Shown here piece after piece: positions 25,068-33,979 of a DNA stretch of 37,193 bases (its first letter is position 1; each line of letters opens with the position of its first letter). The translations under genes and the position numbers were made by a program. The notes below the pieces were generated by a model. It was not told the origin of the DNA. It did no database searches and saw nothing but the letters and a program-made list of their open reading frames with translations. The stretch spans positions 1-37,193 of the forward strand of contig NZ_JACJQV010000177.1 of the NCBI RefSeq assembly GCF_014696875.1, given 5' to 3'. The stretch comes from Microcystis wesenbergii FACHB-1317 (GTDB lineage: Bacteria > Cyanobacteriota > Cyanobacteriia > Cyanobacteriales > Microcystaceae).

Positions 25068-26415
25068 CGATTAACTGAAAGTTGTCATTTTGATTCAGTT
25101 TATTTAAGTGATCATCAATTAGTTCTGATGAACTAGACCAACCGGGATGACGGCGATCGAGTAGGATATAATTAAATTGATTTAAATCTAGGGATTGGGA
25201 ACCTTCGATCGCTAATTTGATCATTTCTCGATGGGTAAGATGGGGGGCAATTCTAGAAGTAGTCAAGACACTCTCACTGGTGGTAATTTGGGTGAGAGCT
25301 TTTTGGGTGGCGGACCAAGTATCGAGGGAATTTAAATACAGTGACCAAAAATAGCCGTATTTAGCTAAGGCAAAAAAGGCAATAATTGCCCAAGTAATTA
25401 TCCATTTAGGCTGCTTCAACCAGCTGCTATTATGGGCTAAAGTGGCGATAACCGCTAGAAATAAAAAGGGCAAAATTGGCAGGGAATATTGAGTGGTTAA
25501 GTTTTTTTGTGGGGCATGATCTGCTAATAAATTTAAAGCGAGTGCGGGAATAGCGGCAATTATTGGGGCAGAATAGCGCCAGGATAAACCCCAAACTAAG
25601 GGAATAATTAATAGGATTAGGTATTCTAGATTGTTGCCAGTAAAGATTTTTCCTAAGACAAGATCGGGTTTGAGGAAAAGATTAAAGATAATTGCTGGTA
25701 AACTATCTCCTAGATAACTATATCGAGAATCGGCCATTTCAATAACTGCTGATTTTCCTGTCAGTAGAGGGATTAATAATTTCGTGGCGATAATAAACCA
25801 AAGAATGCCGCTAATCATAGCAATTATTCCCGAGATTTTTTTCTTTTCCCAGAGAAGTAACCAGATACCCATTCCCAACAATGTTAAAGAGAGAATTGCT
25901 TTACAACCGAGAATAATAATGATTCCTAGACAAAATCCCCAGAGATTATTTAATCTTGCGGCCAAAATTGTCCAAAAAATTGCTGGAACTGCGATAACTT
26001 CAGGATGAAAATCAAAGAGATTAACATTAAAAATTAGGGGATAGAGCAGATAAACTAAGGCTAATGTATAAGCTTGTTTTTCTTTTAATCCCGCTTGTAT
26101 TGCCAATTGCCAGAGGGGAAAAGCACCAAGAGAAAGGGAAAAAGCTTGTAAGAAAAGCAGCCAATAAACGCTAGGATAAATTTTATAAAGTAAGGCTATA
26201 GGATAGAGGATAAAAGCGATATGATCGCCTAAAATATGGTAGTCCACAAAAGATATAATCGGTGGTTTACCTTGAGAAATTAGGTAAACTCCTTGATCGA
26301 ACCAACCAAGATCGAGAGCGTTAGATTGAAATAAAATATGTCTGATGCTGCTGCAAATAAACAGGATTATTGTGCCGCAAATAACTAACCAAAATAAATA
26401 ATTTTTTTTGTGCAT
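25009..26415 (-). CDS. DUF2079 multi-pass membrane protein
   Basis: The 468-aa protein has about ten hydrophobic helices. The N-terminal motif set is LDLGWFDQGVYLISQGKPP, YHILGDHIAFILYPIALLY and NLFDFHPEVIAVP, characteristic of DUF2079, a GT-C-like membrane family probably linked to sugar or lipid-linked transfer. The soluble C-terminal end (about 400-468; YILLDRRHPGWSSSSELIDD, LIVNQDDVFLYRA) matches the family. It is third in an operon-like row after the permease and the solute-binding protein (12-base gap). Its last 59 bases overlap the convergent miaA gene. The substrate is unknown. Confidence 0.85.
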   Translation of the reverse strand: MHKKNYLFWLVICGTIILFICSSIRHILFQSNALDLGWFDQGVYLISQGKPPIISFVDYHILGDHIAFILYPIALLYKIYPSVYWLLFLQAFSLSLGAFPLWQLAIQAGLKEKQAYTLALVYLLYPLIFNVNLFDFHPEVIAVPAIFWTILAARLNNLWGFCLGIIIILGCKAILSLTLLGMGIWLLLWEKKKISGIIAMISGILWFIIATKLLIPLLTGKSAVIEMADSRYSYLGDSLPAIIFNLFLKPDLVLGKIFTGNNLEYLILLIIPLVWGLSWRYSAPIIAAIPALALNLLADHAPQKNLTTQYSLPILPFLFLAVIATLAHNSSWLKQPKWIITWAIIAFFALAKYGYFWSLYLNSLDTWSATQKALTQITTSESVLTTSRIAPHLTHREMIKLAIEGSQSLDLNQFNYILLDRRHPGWSSSSELIDDHLNKLNQNDNFQLIVNQDDVFLYRALTTPQETK

Positions 26416-26427
26416 AATTATAAAGTT

Positions 26428-27285
26428 TTACCTGGATTCTTCGGGATTATTACGACAATACTGCCAGGTATGTATAAAATAAGAAGCAACTTCAGTAAAC
26501 CATGTTTTAAAAATATTTCTGTTCTCACTGGTGACGATAACCCCATTAATAAACTCTTGCCATTGGGGATCATTAGCGGGAAGAATAAAACCATAATAAT
26601 CACAATTTAAAGGATTGCGCGGGATAAGTTGATAATCTTTTCCTAGGGATAAACCGAGAATGACAGCTTCTCCAATTAGCAGAATCCCATCACTAGCAAA
26701 AGCATCTATTCCATTCCTTCTTAAACTTTGGATACCTCGCAGTCTTCCCGTCACTCCTTGAAATTCCTGATAGGTAGCAAGAGGATATTTTTGTCTTAAT
26801 AATTCTTGAGTGCTGGTATCTCGCAAAACTCCAATACTTATACCTTCTAAGGACGAGGAAAAGTTAAAATTATTCTGATTATCACTCCGAACTAAAAACT
26901 GAGTTCCCGTCACAAAAAAAGGACGAGAAAAACTGACAGCATTGGGTATATTTTTTCTGATACTATTAGGACCACACTCGAAATCAACGGTTTTATTTTC
27001 CAATAACTGGAAGCGATTAAATAAAGTTGATTTATAAATTTTGACACTGATGATCCGGAGGTTTAATTTATGCTTGAGTTCCCCTCTGAGCAATTGGATA
27101 AAATCTAAGCATAATCCCTGCAAATTATTATTACTATCTCGATAGCCAAAAGGAATGGCATCTTCTCTCATCGCTACTTCTAATAATCCCGTGCGTTTAA
27201 TTTTTTCTAGCACTGTTTCAGACTTAGCGGGGAGAGCAGCAAAAACATTAGATAAAATAACGAGAGTAAGAATGATTAATTTCAT
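26428..27285 (-). CDS. Periplasmic solute-binding protein (amino-acid type, SBP_bac_3)
   Basis: The 285-aa protein has a signal peptide (1-21, ending LPAKS). The SBP_bac_3 pattern follows: TVLEKIKRTGLLEVAMREDAIPFGYRDSNNNLQGLCLDFIQLL, then VDFECGPNSIRKN, VSFSRPFFVTGTQFLV, ISIGVLRDTSTQELL, NGIDAFASDGILL, YGFILPANDPQWQEFIN. The family binds polar amino acids for ABC importers or acts as a sensor. No permease or ATPase of that type is adjacent, so it may serve an importer elsewhere. It lies between the AI-2E-family gene (18 bases) and DUF2079 (12 bases). Confidence 0.88.
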   Translation of the reverse strand: MKLIILTLVILSNVFAALPAKSETVLEKIKRTGLLEVAMREDAIPFGYRDSNNNLQGLCLDFIQLLRGELKHKLNLRIISVKIYKSTLFNRFQLLENKTVDFECGPNSIRKNIPNAVSFSRPFFVTGTQFLVRSDNQNNFNFSSSLEGISIGVLRDTSTQELLRQKYPLATYQEFQGVTGRLRGIQSLRRNGIDAFASDGILLIGEAVILGLSLGKDYQLIPRNPLNCDYYGFILPANDPQWQEFINGVIVTSENRNIFKTWFTEVASYFIHTWQYCRNNPEESR

Positions 27286-27303
27286 GACTTTTGCCGAGAT
27301 TAT

Positions 27304-28341
27304 TTAAGATTTGTTATGGCCGTGATCCCATTTATCTAAAATGTCTTTGAATAATAATTCATCTAACCATGTTTTTACTACCACTGTCAAAGGTAAAGCC
27401 AATAATAAACCTAAGATGCCAAACATTTGAGCAAAGAAAATTTGAGCAATTAGGGTAATTGCCGGTAGTAAAGATACCTGTTTAGCCATGACAGTGGGTG
27501 TCAGCCAATAACTTTCGACATTTTGGATAATAAAATAGAGAATCAGAATAGCGACAATTTTCCAAGGTGCATCGATAACAGCAATTAGAATGGGAAAAAT
27601 CACACTAGCAGTCGGTCCGATATTAGGGATAAAATTGAGCAATCCTGCTAGGATAGCATGAACGAGAACTAGATTAATTTGTAGAAGCCAAAGACCGAAA
27701 CCACTGAATAATCCTACCATAGTTGAACTAATGGCAATTCCCAACAACCAATTACCTAAACCCGCTTCCGATAGGGTCAGAATTTCCTCGGCACGACGAC
27801 GATAGAAGTTAGGAAATAATTTTAAGAAAGCTTGTCGATAGGGTTGGGGGTTGGCTAACATCATCATTGCTAACACCAGCACGAATAATAATTGCAAAAT
27901 TGCCGCAACTGAGTTAGAAAAGAAGGTAAAAAAGTTACTAAAAACAAAGGTTCCTAAAGGTTGTAACTGCTGGAATAAATCAGTTAAATTAGGCAGCGAT
28001 GGCAACCAATCAAATTGAAATTGTTGTCGCCATTGAATCGAGTTATTGCGGACTAAATCCCAAGCTTGCGGTAAAAGTTCAATTAATTTTTGAAACTGTT
28101 CGATAAAGGGGGGAACAATAATTATAAAAAATAAAATCACAATTCCTAGACTCGTCAGCAGGGTGATTAAAATAGCCAAACCCCTTTTAATCCCCAATCT
28201 CTGCAATCCTTTTACACATCTATTTAAGGCTACGGTAAACACGATCGCCATAAAAATCAATAATAACAGCTGTCGAATCTGCCACAATACATACAGAGCC
28301 ATTATTAAACAGATAAACCCCAACCACTGACCAAATTTCAC
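27304..28341 (-). CDS. AI-2E family (PerM/UPF0118) transporter
   Basis: The 345-aa integral membrane protein has about eight helices. Family signatures are RGLAILITLLTSLGIVILF near 55-75, a long soluble loop around 85-135, AGLLNFIPNIGPTASVIFPILIAVIDAP and FGILGLLLALPLTVVVKTWLDELL near the C-terminus. Members export autoinducer-2 or other small molecules or act as sodium/proton antiporters; the substrate here is unknown. The start codon is GTG, with AAGG close upstream. It heads the three-gene minus-strand row with the solute-binding and DUF2079 genes. Confidence 0.88.
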   Translation of the reverse strand: MKFGQWLGFICLIMALYVLWQIRQLLLLIFMAIVFTVALNRCVKGLQRLGIKRGLAILITLLTSLGIVILFFIIIVPPFIEQFQKLIELLPQAWDLVRNNSIQWRQQFQFDWLPSLPNLTDLFQQLQPLGTFVFSNFFTFFSNSVAAILQLLFVLVLAMMMLANPQPYRQAFLKLFPNFYRRRAEEILTLSEAGLGNWLLGIAISSTMVGLFSGFGLWLLQINLVLVHAILAGLLNFIPNIGPTASVIFPILIAVIDAPWKIVAILILYFIIQNVESYWLTPTVMAKQVSLLPAITLIAQIFFAQMFGILGLLLALPLTVVVKTWLDELLFKDILDKWDHGHNKS

Positions 28342-28406
28342 GACCTTGATTTATCCTATCGGGACAAGTTTTATCATACAGCAGTCGGTCGGCGGTCGGC
28401 AGGAGA

Positions 28407-28561
28407 TAGGTTTTAGGTCTTGGGGTTTTGGAGTCTTGGGGTTTTGGGGTTTTAGTTCAATTTCCCCACTTCCCCACTTCCCCACTTCCCACTTCCCCAC
28501 TTCCCCACCTCCCCACCTCCCCACTTCCCCACTTCCCAACTTCCCCACTTCCCCACTTCCC
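28407..28561. repeat. C-rich minisatellite (TTCCCCAC units)
   Basis: From about 28461 to 28561 the plus strand is a run of CCCCACTTCCCCAC-type units of 8-9 bases with small variations (ACCTCCC, AACTTCC). It is preceded by GGTCTTGGGGTTTTGG repeats at 28412-28455. One strand is purine-rich throughout, so unusual DNA structures are possible. The rest of 28342-28687 shows no gene. Confidence 0.85.
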
Positions 28562-28687
28562 TAACAGCACAAATCAAGTTTTGTATCAATAATTTGCTAA
28601 TTTTGCTGTTATATGCTATACAGTTACACCACAAAACAGGATAGAAAAACGAGATTTTCTTAATTACTAGACTTTTTCTAAAATTTT

Positions 28688-28804
28688 ATGGCAACTCTCC
28701 CAGAGTCAAATTATCCTGAAAGAAATCCTCTCCTAGAAAATCCGACAAGACTCAGAGAAATTGTAGCCATTAATGCTTTTATCCTTGTATTAGGACTTCG
28801 ATAA
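28688..28804 (+). CDS. Small ORF (38 aa) translationally coupled to the DnaJ-pentapeptide gene
   Basis: ATG at 28688 opens a frame reading MATLPESNYPERNPLLENP, then TRLREIVAINAFILVLGLR. Its stop overlaps the next gene's ATG by one base (TAATG at 28802-28806), a classic coupling arrangement. The C-terminal 15 residues are hydrophobic, so it may be a short membrane peptide or the remaining N-terminus of a longer membrane protein. No good ribosome site is visible. I do not recognise the family. Confidence 0.45.
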   Translation: MATLPESNYPERNPLLENPTRLREIVAINAFILVLGLR

Positions 28805-29601
28805 TGAAAGAATTGGAGCGATACTATAAAGTTTTAGGGTTAGATCATGGGGCATCTCTCGACGAGATCAATCAAGCCTACAAAGATTTGGTGTTTATTT
28901 GGCATCCCGATCGCATTCCCAAAGATAATCAGCGTCTTTTGGAAAAAGCCACCGCTAAACTGCAAGAAATTAACCACGCTAGGGAACAATTGCGGGAAAT
29001 TCATCAAAATTCTCCTAAACGCTCCAATTCCGCCCCTAAAACTGAAAAACAGCCCGCCCACGCCTATAAAACTGCCTCCCCCTATCAGCCTCACCCTAGC
29101 CAACCGGGCCAAAATTCCCAAACCCACAGTCATAAAACCCATAGTCAACAAACCCATAGTCAACAAACCCATAGTCAACACAGCCACTCCCAGAATAACC
29201 ATCAGGTTCACAATCATGCCGCCTGGCGCCCTCACTATCGGGATTTAAACGGAGCCGATTTACAGGGAGCTAACCTGAAGGAAAAAGATCTCTCTAGTCG
29301 CAGTCTCATCGGGGCAGATTTAAGCCATGCGGACTTAAGCGATAGCTTCCTGCACAAAATTAACCTAGAAAAGGCTAATCTGTACAAAGCTAATCTTTTT
29401 CGCGCCAATCTCCTCGAAGCTAACCTTAAAGGCGCAAATTTACAGGAAGCCAATCTCATCGGAGCGGATTTAAGTGGGGCAGATCTGTCGGCGGCGGATT
29501 TACGCGGGGCAAAAATTGGCTTCGGTAAGCGTATTATGGTCAAATTAACTGGAGCAATTTTAACAGGAACAATTCTCCCCGATGGTTCGATTCATCAATA
29601 G
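28804..29601 (+). CDS. DnaJ-domain protein with His-rich linker and pentapeptide repeats
   Basis: The 265-aa protein has a J domain at about 6-68 (YYKVLGLDHGASLDEINQAYKDLVFIWHPDRIP) with the HPD motif at 34-36, able to stimulate an Hsp70. Residues 70-145 are a low-complexity Ser/Gln/His/Thr linker. Part of it is encoded by three 15-bp tandem repeats at about 29137-29181 (THSQQ) and is rich enough in His to bind metal. Residues 150-250 are pentapeptide repeats of A(D/N)LxxA type (GADLQGANLK, ANLYKANLFRANLLEANLKGANL), which fold as a right-handed beta helix. The fusion suggests an Hsp70 co-chaperone targeted to a site by the helix (inference). The start is fixed by the TAATG overlap with the small ORF. 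Confidence 0.9.
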   Translation: MKELERYYKVLGLDHGASLDEINQAYKDLVFIWHPDRIPKDNQRLLEKATAKLQEINHAREQLREIHQNSPKRSNSAPKTEKQPAHAYKTASPYQPHPSQPGQNSQTHSHKTHSQQTHSQQTHSQHSHSQNNHQVHNHAAWRPHYRDLNGADLQGANLKEKDLSSRSLIGADLSHADLSDSFLHKINLEKANLYKANLFRANLLEANLKGANLQEANLIGADLSGADLSAADLRGAKIGFGKRIMVKLTGAILTGTILPDGSIHQ

Positions 29602-29769
29602 ACCTCTTGTAAAAATCAAAAATTGTTGTTAGGGTTAGGAGTCAGGGGTCAGGAGTCAGTAGTCAGGAGAATTAAGAATGAATAATAATCAATTAAATGG
29701 TCTATTTAAGGATTTTATGCAATTTAATCCTTATTTTTACCGTTTTTGAACCCTCAAAAATTAATTATG

Positions 29770-29793
29770 CAAGAGGTTTCATTAAACCTCTTG
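29770..29793. terminator. Perfect hairpin downstream of the DnaJ-pentapeptide gene
   Basis: CAAGAGGTTT-CATT-AAACCTCTTG is a ten-base-pair stem, about 170 bases after the stop. Only scattered T residues follow (GCTAATTTTG), so termination is possible but not certain. Confidence 0.4.
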
Positions 29794-29803
29794 CTAATTT
29801 TGA

Positions 29804-30212
<409 letters not shown>

Positions 30213-30237
30213 TTTTTTTAATAGGAACTATCACCTG

Positions 30238-30690
30238 ATGGGCATTTGTTACACAATTGCTGCTGTTTTTCTAGGGATGCAATTAGCTGCAGGAGAAAAT
30301 TTATCGGCGGCGAATCCTGATTTTTTACGGCTGCAAAAAGCTCTAGAACAACACAATTTCATCGTCAAACTTGCCCCGCCACCAGTGCGAGGAGCCTACG
30401 GTTTATTTGATAGTAAAACTAGAATTATTTGGATTCATCCCCTAGTTTTTGACTTAGGTATTGCCCGACCAACATTAATTCATGAAGCTGTCCATGCCGC
30501 TCAACTTTGTCATGGAGGCAAAACAGTTAAAGCTCTTAATTTAGCCATAGAACCACCGGCAATGACCAGAAGATTTTTTATGAATTATCAGGGTTTTAGC
30601 AGACAAATTGAAGCCGAAGCCTATACTGTTCAAGTTCAGCCCGATGGTCTGGATTTAGTGATTTCTTTACTACAAAAATATTGTCCTTAG
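30238..30690 (+). CDS. Putative exported HExxH zinc metallopeptidase
   Basis: In this 150-aa protein, HEAVHAAQLC gives an HExxH zinc motif at 82-86. A downstream RQIEAEAYTVQ (about 122-131) supplies a likely third ligand, as in gluzincin-type sites. The N-terminus MGICYTIAAVFLGMQLAAGE is a short signal-peptide-like stretch. The frame stays open upstream into the MITE end at 30196 without a better start, so the original N-terminus may have been altered by that insertion. Family not recognised. It could be an inactive metal-binding protein. Confidence 0.65.
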   Translation: MGICYTIAAVFLGMQLAAGENLSAANPDFLRLQKALEQHNFIVKLAPPPVRGAYGLFDSKTRIIWIHPLVFDLGIARPTLIHEAVHAAQLCHGGKTVKALNLAIEPPAMTRRFFMNYQGFSRQIEAEAYTVQVQPDGLDLVISLLQKYCP

Positions 30691-30707
30691 AAAACCTGTT
30701 CATAAAT

Positions 30708-31358
30708 CTACCAATCTCGTTCTAATTCTTCGGCCACACGACGATAATCGGCGCTGGCTTCTTGGGCATTTTTACCGCGCCAATTGGTAATAGCAACCCC
30801 GTCTAAAACGGCTTTTTCGTGGGCCTTATAATTTCTGACAAAAGCATGACAGGCGGGAATACCTAATTCTAATAAAGTATTTTGTGCTTCTAAAGTTTCC
30901 TTAAGACTACGGGAATCCACTTTTGTTAACAAAACCCGATAGGCAATTCCTAAGGGTTTAACTGCCGTGCGTACCGTGTCAATTAAAGCCATTAAATCCA
31001 TCGGTGCGGGGGGAGTCGGTAAAATTAAATAATCCGATTCTGCTATGACTGCGGTAAGTAATTCGGAACGCAAAGCCGGTGGTGTGTCAATCACGATCAG
31101 ATCGTACTCGATAATTTGACGCAATTCTCCTAATTTCTCTGTATTAATTTGCTTGGCTAAATCAAATACCATACCCGCTTGATTTCTTTCTACCCACCAA
31201 GTGGAGGAACCCTGCGGATCCGCATCCACCAGCAAAACACGCTGATTCTGCCCCCAAATTGCCGCTAAATTGACCGCAGTGGTGGTTTTACCCACACCAC
31301 CTTTACCGTTGACAACAGCGAGGATTTTTGGGCTATTAGGCTTTAATTGCGAGGTCAT
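30708..31358 (-). CDS. ParA-family ATPase, no ParB nearby
   Basis: The 216-aa protein has the deviant Walker [10 protein letters not shown] (18-26, signature Lys19), Walker A' [11 protein letters not shown] (45-55), Walker [10 protein letters not shown] and [15 protein letters not shown]. Such ATPases position chromosomes, plasmids or cell organelles by cycling on nucleoid DNA. The length is that of small orphan ParA proteins. The signature lysine argues against a McdA-type carboxysome protein. No ParB-like gene or obvious centromere repeat lies adjacent. The 5' side, beginning two bases before the start codon, is filled with heptamer repeats and no ribosome site is visible. Confidence 0.88.
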   Translation of the reverse strand: MTSQLKPNSPKILAVVNGKGGVGKTTTAVNLAAIWGQNQRVLLVDADPQGSSTWWVERNQAGMVFDLAKQINTEKLGELRQIIEYDLIVIDTPPALRSELLTAVIAESDYLILPTPPAPMDLMALIDTVRTAVKPLGIAYRVLLTKVDSRSLKETLEAQNTLLELGIPACHAFVRNYKAHEKAVLDGVAITNWRGKNAQEASADYRRVAEELERDW

Positions 31359-31360
31359 TT

Positions 31361-31588
31361 TCAGTTATCAGTTATCAGTTATCAGTTATCAGTTATCAGT
31401 TATCAGTTATCAGTTATCAGTTATCAGTTATCAGTTATCAGTTATCAGTTATCAGTTACCAGTTATCAGTTACCAGTTATCAGATTTGAGTTTTAAGTTC
31501 ACTGTTTACTGTTTACTGTTTACTGTTTACTGATCACTGAAAAAAAGCTCCCCACTGATTACTGTTTACTGATTACTGATCACTGAAT
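31361..31588. repeat. Heptamer tandem repeats (CAGTTAT)n and (TACTGTT)n
   Basis: About 17 units of TCAGTTA run from 31361 to 31484 with a few C variants. A second series of TACTGTT-type heptamers lies at about 31501-31580, interspersed with GATCACTGA. They fill the space between parA and gatB. They resemble the short tandemly repeated repetitive heptamers of cyanobacteria. ORFs through them (SYQLSVI repeats) are artefacts. Confidence 0.9.
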
Positions 31589-31592
31589 ATAA

Positions 31593-33065
31593 CTAACCAG
31601 AAAGTTTTTGATCTAAGATTTGGCTAGTTAATTTAGGATCGGCCTTACCGCCGCTTTTTTTCATGACTTGACCGACAAAAAATCCCTTAAGATTGGTTTT
31701 ACCCGCCCGGAATTTTTCTAACTCGCTTGGATGGGAGGCGATAATTTCCTCGATCAGTTTTTCGATCGCAGAAGTGTCAGAAATTTGTATTAATCCTTTC
31801 TTTTCCACCAGCGCTTTCGGTGAACCGCCTTCGGTGAGAAGTTCGGGTAAAATTTCCTTAGCAATTTTGCCACTAATTGTTCCCGTTTCAATCAGTTTAA
31901 CTAATTCGGCTAAGTCTGACGCTTGCAGGGAAATTTCTGTGATCGTCAGCTTATTATTATTCAAATAAGCGGCGATATCTTGACTGATCCAGTTAGCGAC
32001 TAATTTCGCATTGGCCCCCGCAATTACGGCAGTTTCAAAATATTCAGCCACGGTGCGATCATCGGTTAAAACCCTGGCATCGTAGGCGGAAAGACCAAAT
32101 TCTTCTTCATAACGACGACGTTTACGAGCGGGTAATTCCGGTAATTCTTCCGCCCAAGCTTTTAACTGTTCGGGGGAGACTTCTAGGGGGGGTAAATCCG
32201 GTTCGGGAAAATAGCGATAATCGCTAGAACCTTCTTTTTTCCGCATACTAATCGTCCGTTGAGTAGCTTCTTCCCAAAGACGGGTTTCCTGTACGATCAG
32301 TTCGCCATTTTTGATCGCTTCAATTTGTCGATCGATCTCGTATTCTATGGCTTTTTGGATAGCACTAAAGGAGTTCATATTTTTGATTTCTACCTTAGTC
32401 CCGAACTTTTTAGTGCCTTTTTTGCGAACGGAAATATTGACATCGCAGCGCAGGGAACCTTCCTGCATATTACCGTCACTGATGCCGAGATAACGCACTA
32501 AACGCCGTAATTCTTGGGCATATTCCGCCGCTTCGGCCCCGGTGCGTAAATCCGGTTCCGAGACAATTTCCAATAATGGTACACCTGTACGATTAAAATC
32601 CACGAGGGAATGGGTGGAACCGGAGAGACGTTCGCTGCCAGCATGAACCAGTTTTCCCGCGTCTTCTTCCATGTGCAGACGGGTAATGCCGATAATTTTG
32701 CGGCTAACTTCCTTAGTTTTTTTATCGACGATCTCGATTTCTAGTTGACCCTGTTCGACAATAGGGAGATCATACTGGGAAATTTGATAATTTTTCGGCA
32801 GGTCGGGATAAAAATACTGTTTGCGATCGAATTTGCTATGAGGTGTGATTTTACCATCGATAGCTAATCCCAGTTTAACAGCACTGGCCAGGACTTCTTG
32901 GTTAAGGACGGGTAATACCCCCGGATAACCCAAACAGACGGGACAGACGTTAGTATTGGGGGGACTATCGAAGTTGGTAGGACAGGAACAAAATATCTTG
33001 CTTTTGGTGTTGAGTTGACAGTGGGTTTCTAAACCGATAATTGCTTCGTATTCAGTGGCAGACAT
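31593..33065 (-). CDS. gatB: Aspartyl/glutamyl-tRNA amidotransferase subunit B
   Basis: GatB binds mischarged Glu-tRNA(Gln) or Asp-tRNA(Asn) and phosphorylates it so that GatA-derived ammonia can form Gln-tRNA or Asn-tRNA. The 490-aa protein has full family length: IIGLETHCQLNTKSKIFCSC, zinc cysteines 26, 28, 41 and 44, GYPGVLPVLN, KNYQISQYDLP, HMEEDAGKLVH, VDFNRTGVPLLEIVSEPD, MQEGSLRCDVNISV and EIKNMNSF. The C-terminal helical and YqeY-like tail ends GKADPKLTSQILDQKL. No gatA or gatC is adjacent, as is usual in cyanobacteria. Confidence 0.96.
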   Translation of the reverse strand: MSATEYEAIIGLETHCQLNTKSKIFCSCPTNFDSPPNTNVCPVCLGYPGVLPVLNQEVLASAVKLGLAIDGKITPHSKFDRKQYFYPDLPKNYQISQYDLPIVEQGQLEIEIVDKKTKEVSRKIIGITRLHMEEDAGKLVHAGSERLSGSTHSLVDFNRTGVPLLEIVSEPDLRTGAEAAEYAQELRRLVRYLGISDGNMQEGSLRCDVNISVRKKGTKKFGTKVEIKNMNSFSAIQKAIEYEIDRQIEAIKNGELIVQETRLWEEATQRTISMRKKEGSSDYRYFPEPDLPPLEVSPEQLKAWAEELPELPARKRRRYEEEFGLSAYDARVLTDDRTVAEYFETAVIAGANAKLVANWISQDIAAYLNNNKLTITEISLQASDLAELVKLIETGTISGKIAKEILPELLTEGGSPKALVEKKGLIQISDTSAIEKLIEEIIASHPSELEKFRAGKTNLKGFFVGQVMKKSGGKADPKLTSQILDQKLSG

Positions 33066-33388
33066 ATTTTCTCGCTCTAGCCGACACAGGAATGATCTGT
33101 TTACTCATTATAGTCGCGATTCTGGAGCATTCCCTCCCTTCAAAAAACTTAATACTGTAGTTACTAATAACTTTCTGCACCTTTAATATAGCTCAAAAAA
33201 GATAATTTATCCAACCAATGTCCGCCATTATTTTTGATTTTATCAAAGGCATAAGATACATAGGTCGAGTTCGTAAATATTCTGATTGACTGGTAGCATT
33301 TGAAATGCCTACACAGCAAGCAGCCGACAAAATTGGCCAATTGTCAATAGCCTTTGAGATGCCTTTACCCTGACCCTAGAGGAGTTGG

Positions 33389-33492
33389 TAAGTACCTAAG
33401 CAAAATTAATTACACATATCTACCCCCCCTTGCCTCTTGCCTCCTGCCTTTTGCCTTTCTTCACTAGGAAATTTATTTTGCACGACTACTTA
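33389..33492. mobile_element. MITE of the TAAGTA...TACTTA family, 104 bp
   Basis: TAAGTACCTAAGCAAAATTAATTACACATATCT on the left and CACTAGGAAATTTATTTTGC...TACTTA on the right enclose a pyrimidine run with TTGCCTCTTGCC units. It matches the element at 13031-13135 in inverse orientation over nearly its whole length. The rest of 33066-33562 shows no supportable gene. Confidence 0.78.
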
Positions 33493-33562
33493 GCTCTTCA
33501 AATCGACTCCAGTTTGTCTCCCTGAGATAATTTTAATCTTGACTGTCCGCTAACAACCGGAA

Positions 33563-33937
33563 TTATCGGTTAGAAACGCAGTTTCCCCGGGACCAACCCC
33601 ATTCTTCCACTCCCACGGAAATTTGCGAACCGGGACGGACATCTCCTTTCGATAAGTCTATCAGAGTGACACTGACTGCGGCGAATAAACTGCCACGATA
33701 AATCGGTTGTCCTTTGTTGTTAGTATTTTTAAAACTAAGGCTAGAAACTTGGGGAGGTTGACCAGAACGCGTCCAGCGAATGCGTTCAAAACGTCCATTG
33801 ATAAATTCTGCCGAATAGGACCAACCGTTATTCATGCGACCTCGACAAAAAAGCTGTTGTGTGGCCACGGTAGCGGGAATATTGACAGATAAACTCAGAA
33901 GGCTGAATGCAGCGAGAGCGATCGGCAAAAATTTCAT
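33563..33937 (-). CDS. Small exported protein of unknown function
   Basis: The 124-aa protein is read from the ATG at 33935-33937, because MKFLPIALAAFSLLSLSVN is then a clean signal peptide ending near ATVATQQ. A start at 33970 would add 11 residues ahead of it. The mature part (LFCRGRMNNGWSYSAEFINGRFERIRW...ISVGVEEWGWSRGNCVSN) has two cysteines at its ends, possibly disulfide-linked, and looks like a small beta fold. I do not recognise the family. It lies nine bases after the alpha/beta hydrolase stop if the longer form is used, so cotranscription is likely. Confidence 0.65.
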   Translation of the reverse strand: MKFLPIALAAFSLLSLSVNIPATVATQQLFCRGRMNNGWSYSAEFINGRFERIRWTRSGQPPQVSSLSFKNTNNKGQPIYRGSLFAAVSVTLIDLSKGDVRPGSQISVGVEEWGWSRGNCVSNR

Positions 33938-33979
33938 AAAAGTTGGCACTATAGGGTCAAATAATCTCATTATAAGTTT

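Noticed and set aside
28461-28561. CRISPR-like regular repeats
   Set aside because: The units are 8-9 bases and contiguous, with no unique spacers; this is a minisatellite.
30708-31358. McdA-type carboxysome-positioning ATPase
   Set aside because: The Walker A box keeps the signature lysine (GKGGVGKTT), no mcdB-like partner or carboxysome gene is near, and an ordinary small ParA fits better.
31361-31588. CRISPR array or a coding region (SYQLSVI repeats)
   Set aside because: These are contiguous heptamers without spacers. The open frames follow from the repeat itself.
33180-33310. Possible minus-strand protein remnant ending in NGGHWLDKLSFLSYIKGAESY
   Set aside because: It is open for about 40 codons but has no start, ribosome site or recognisable family. 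There is not enough to call a gene.
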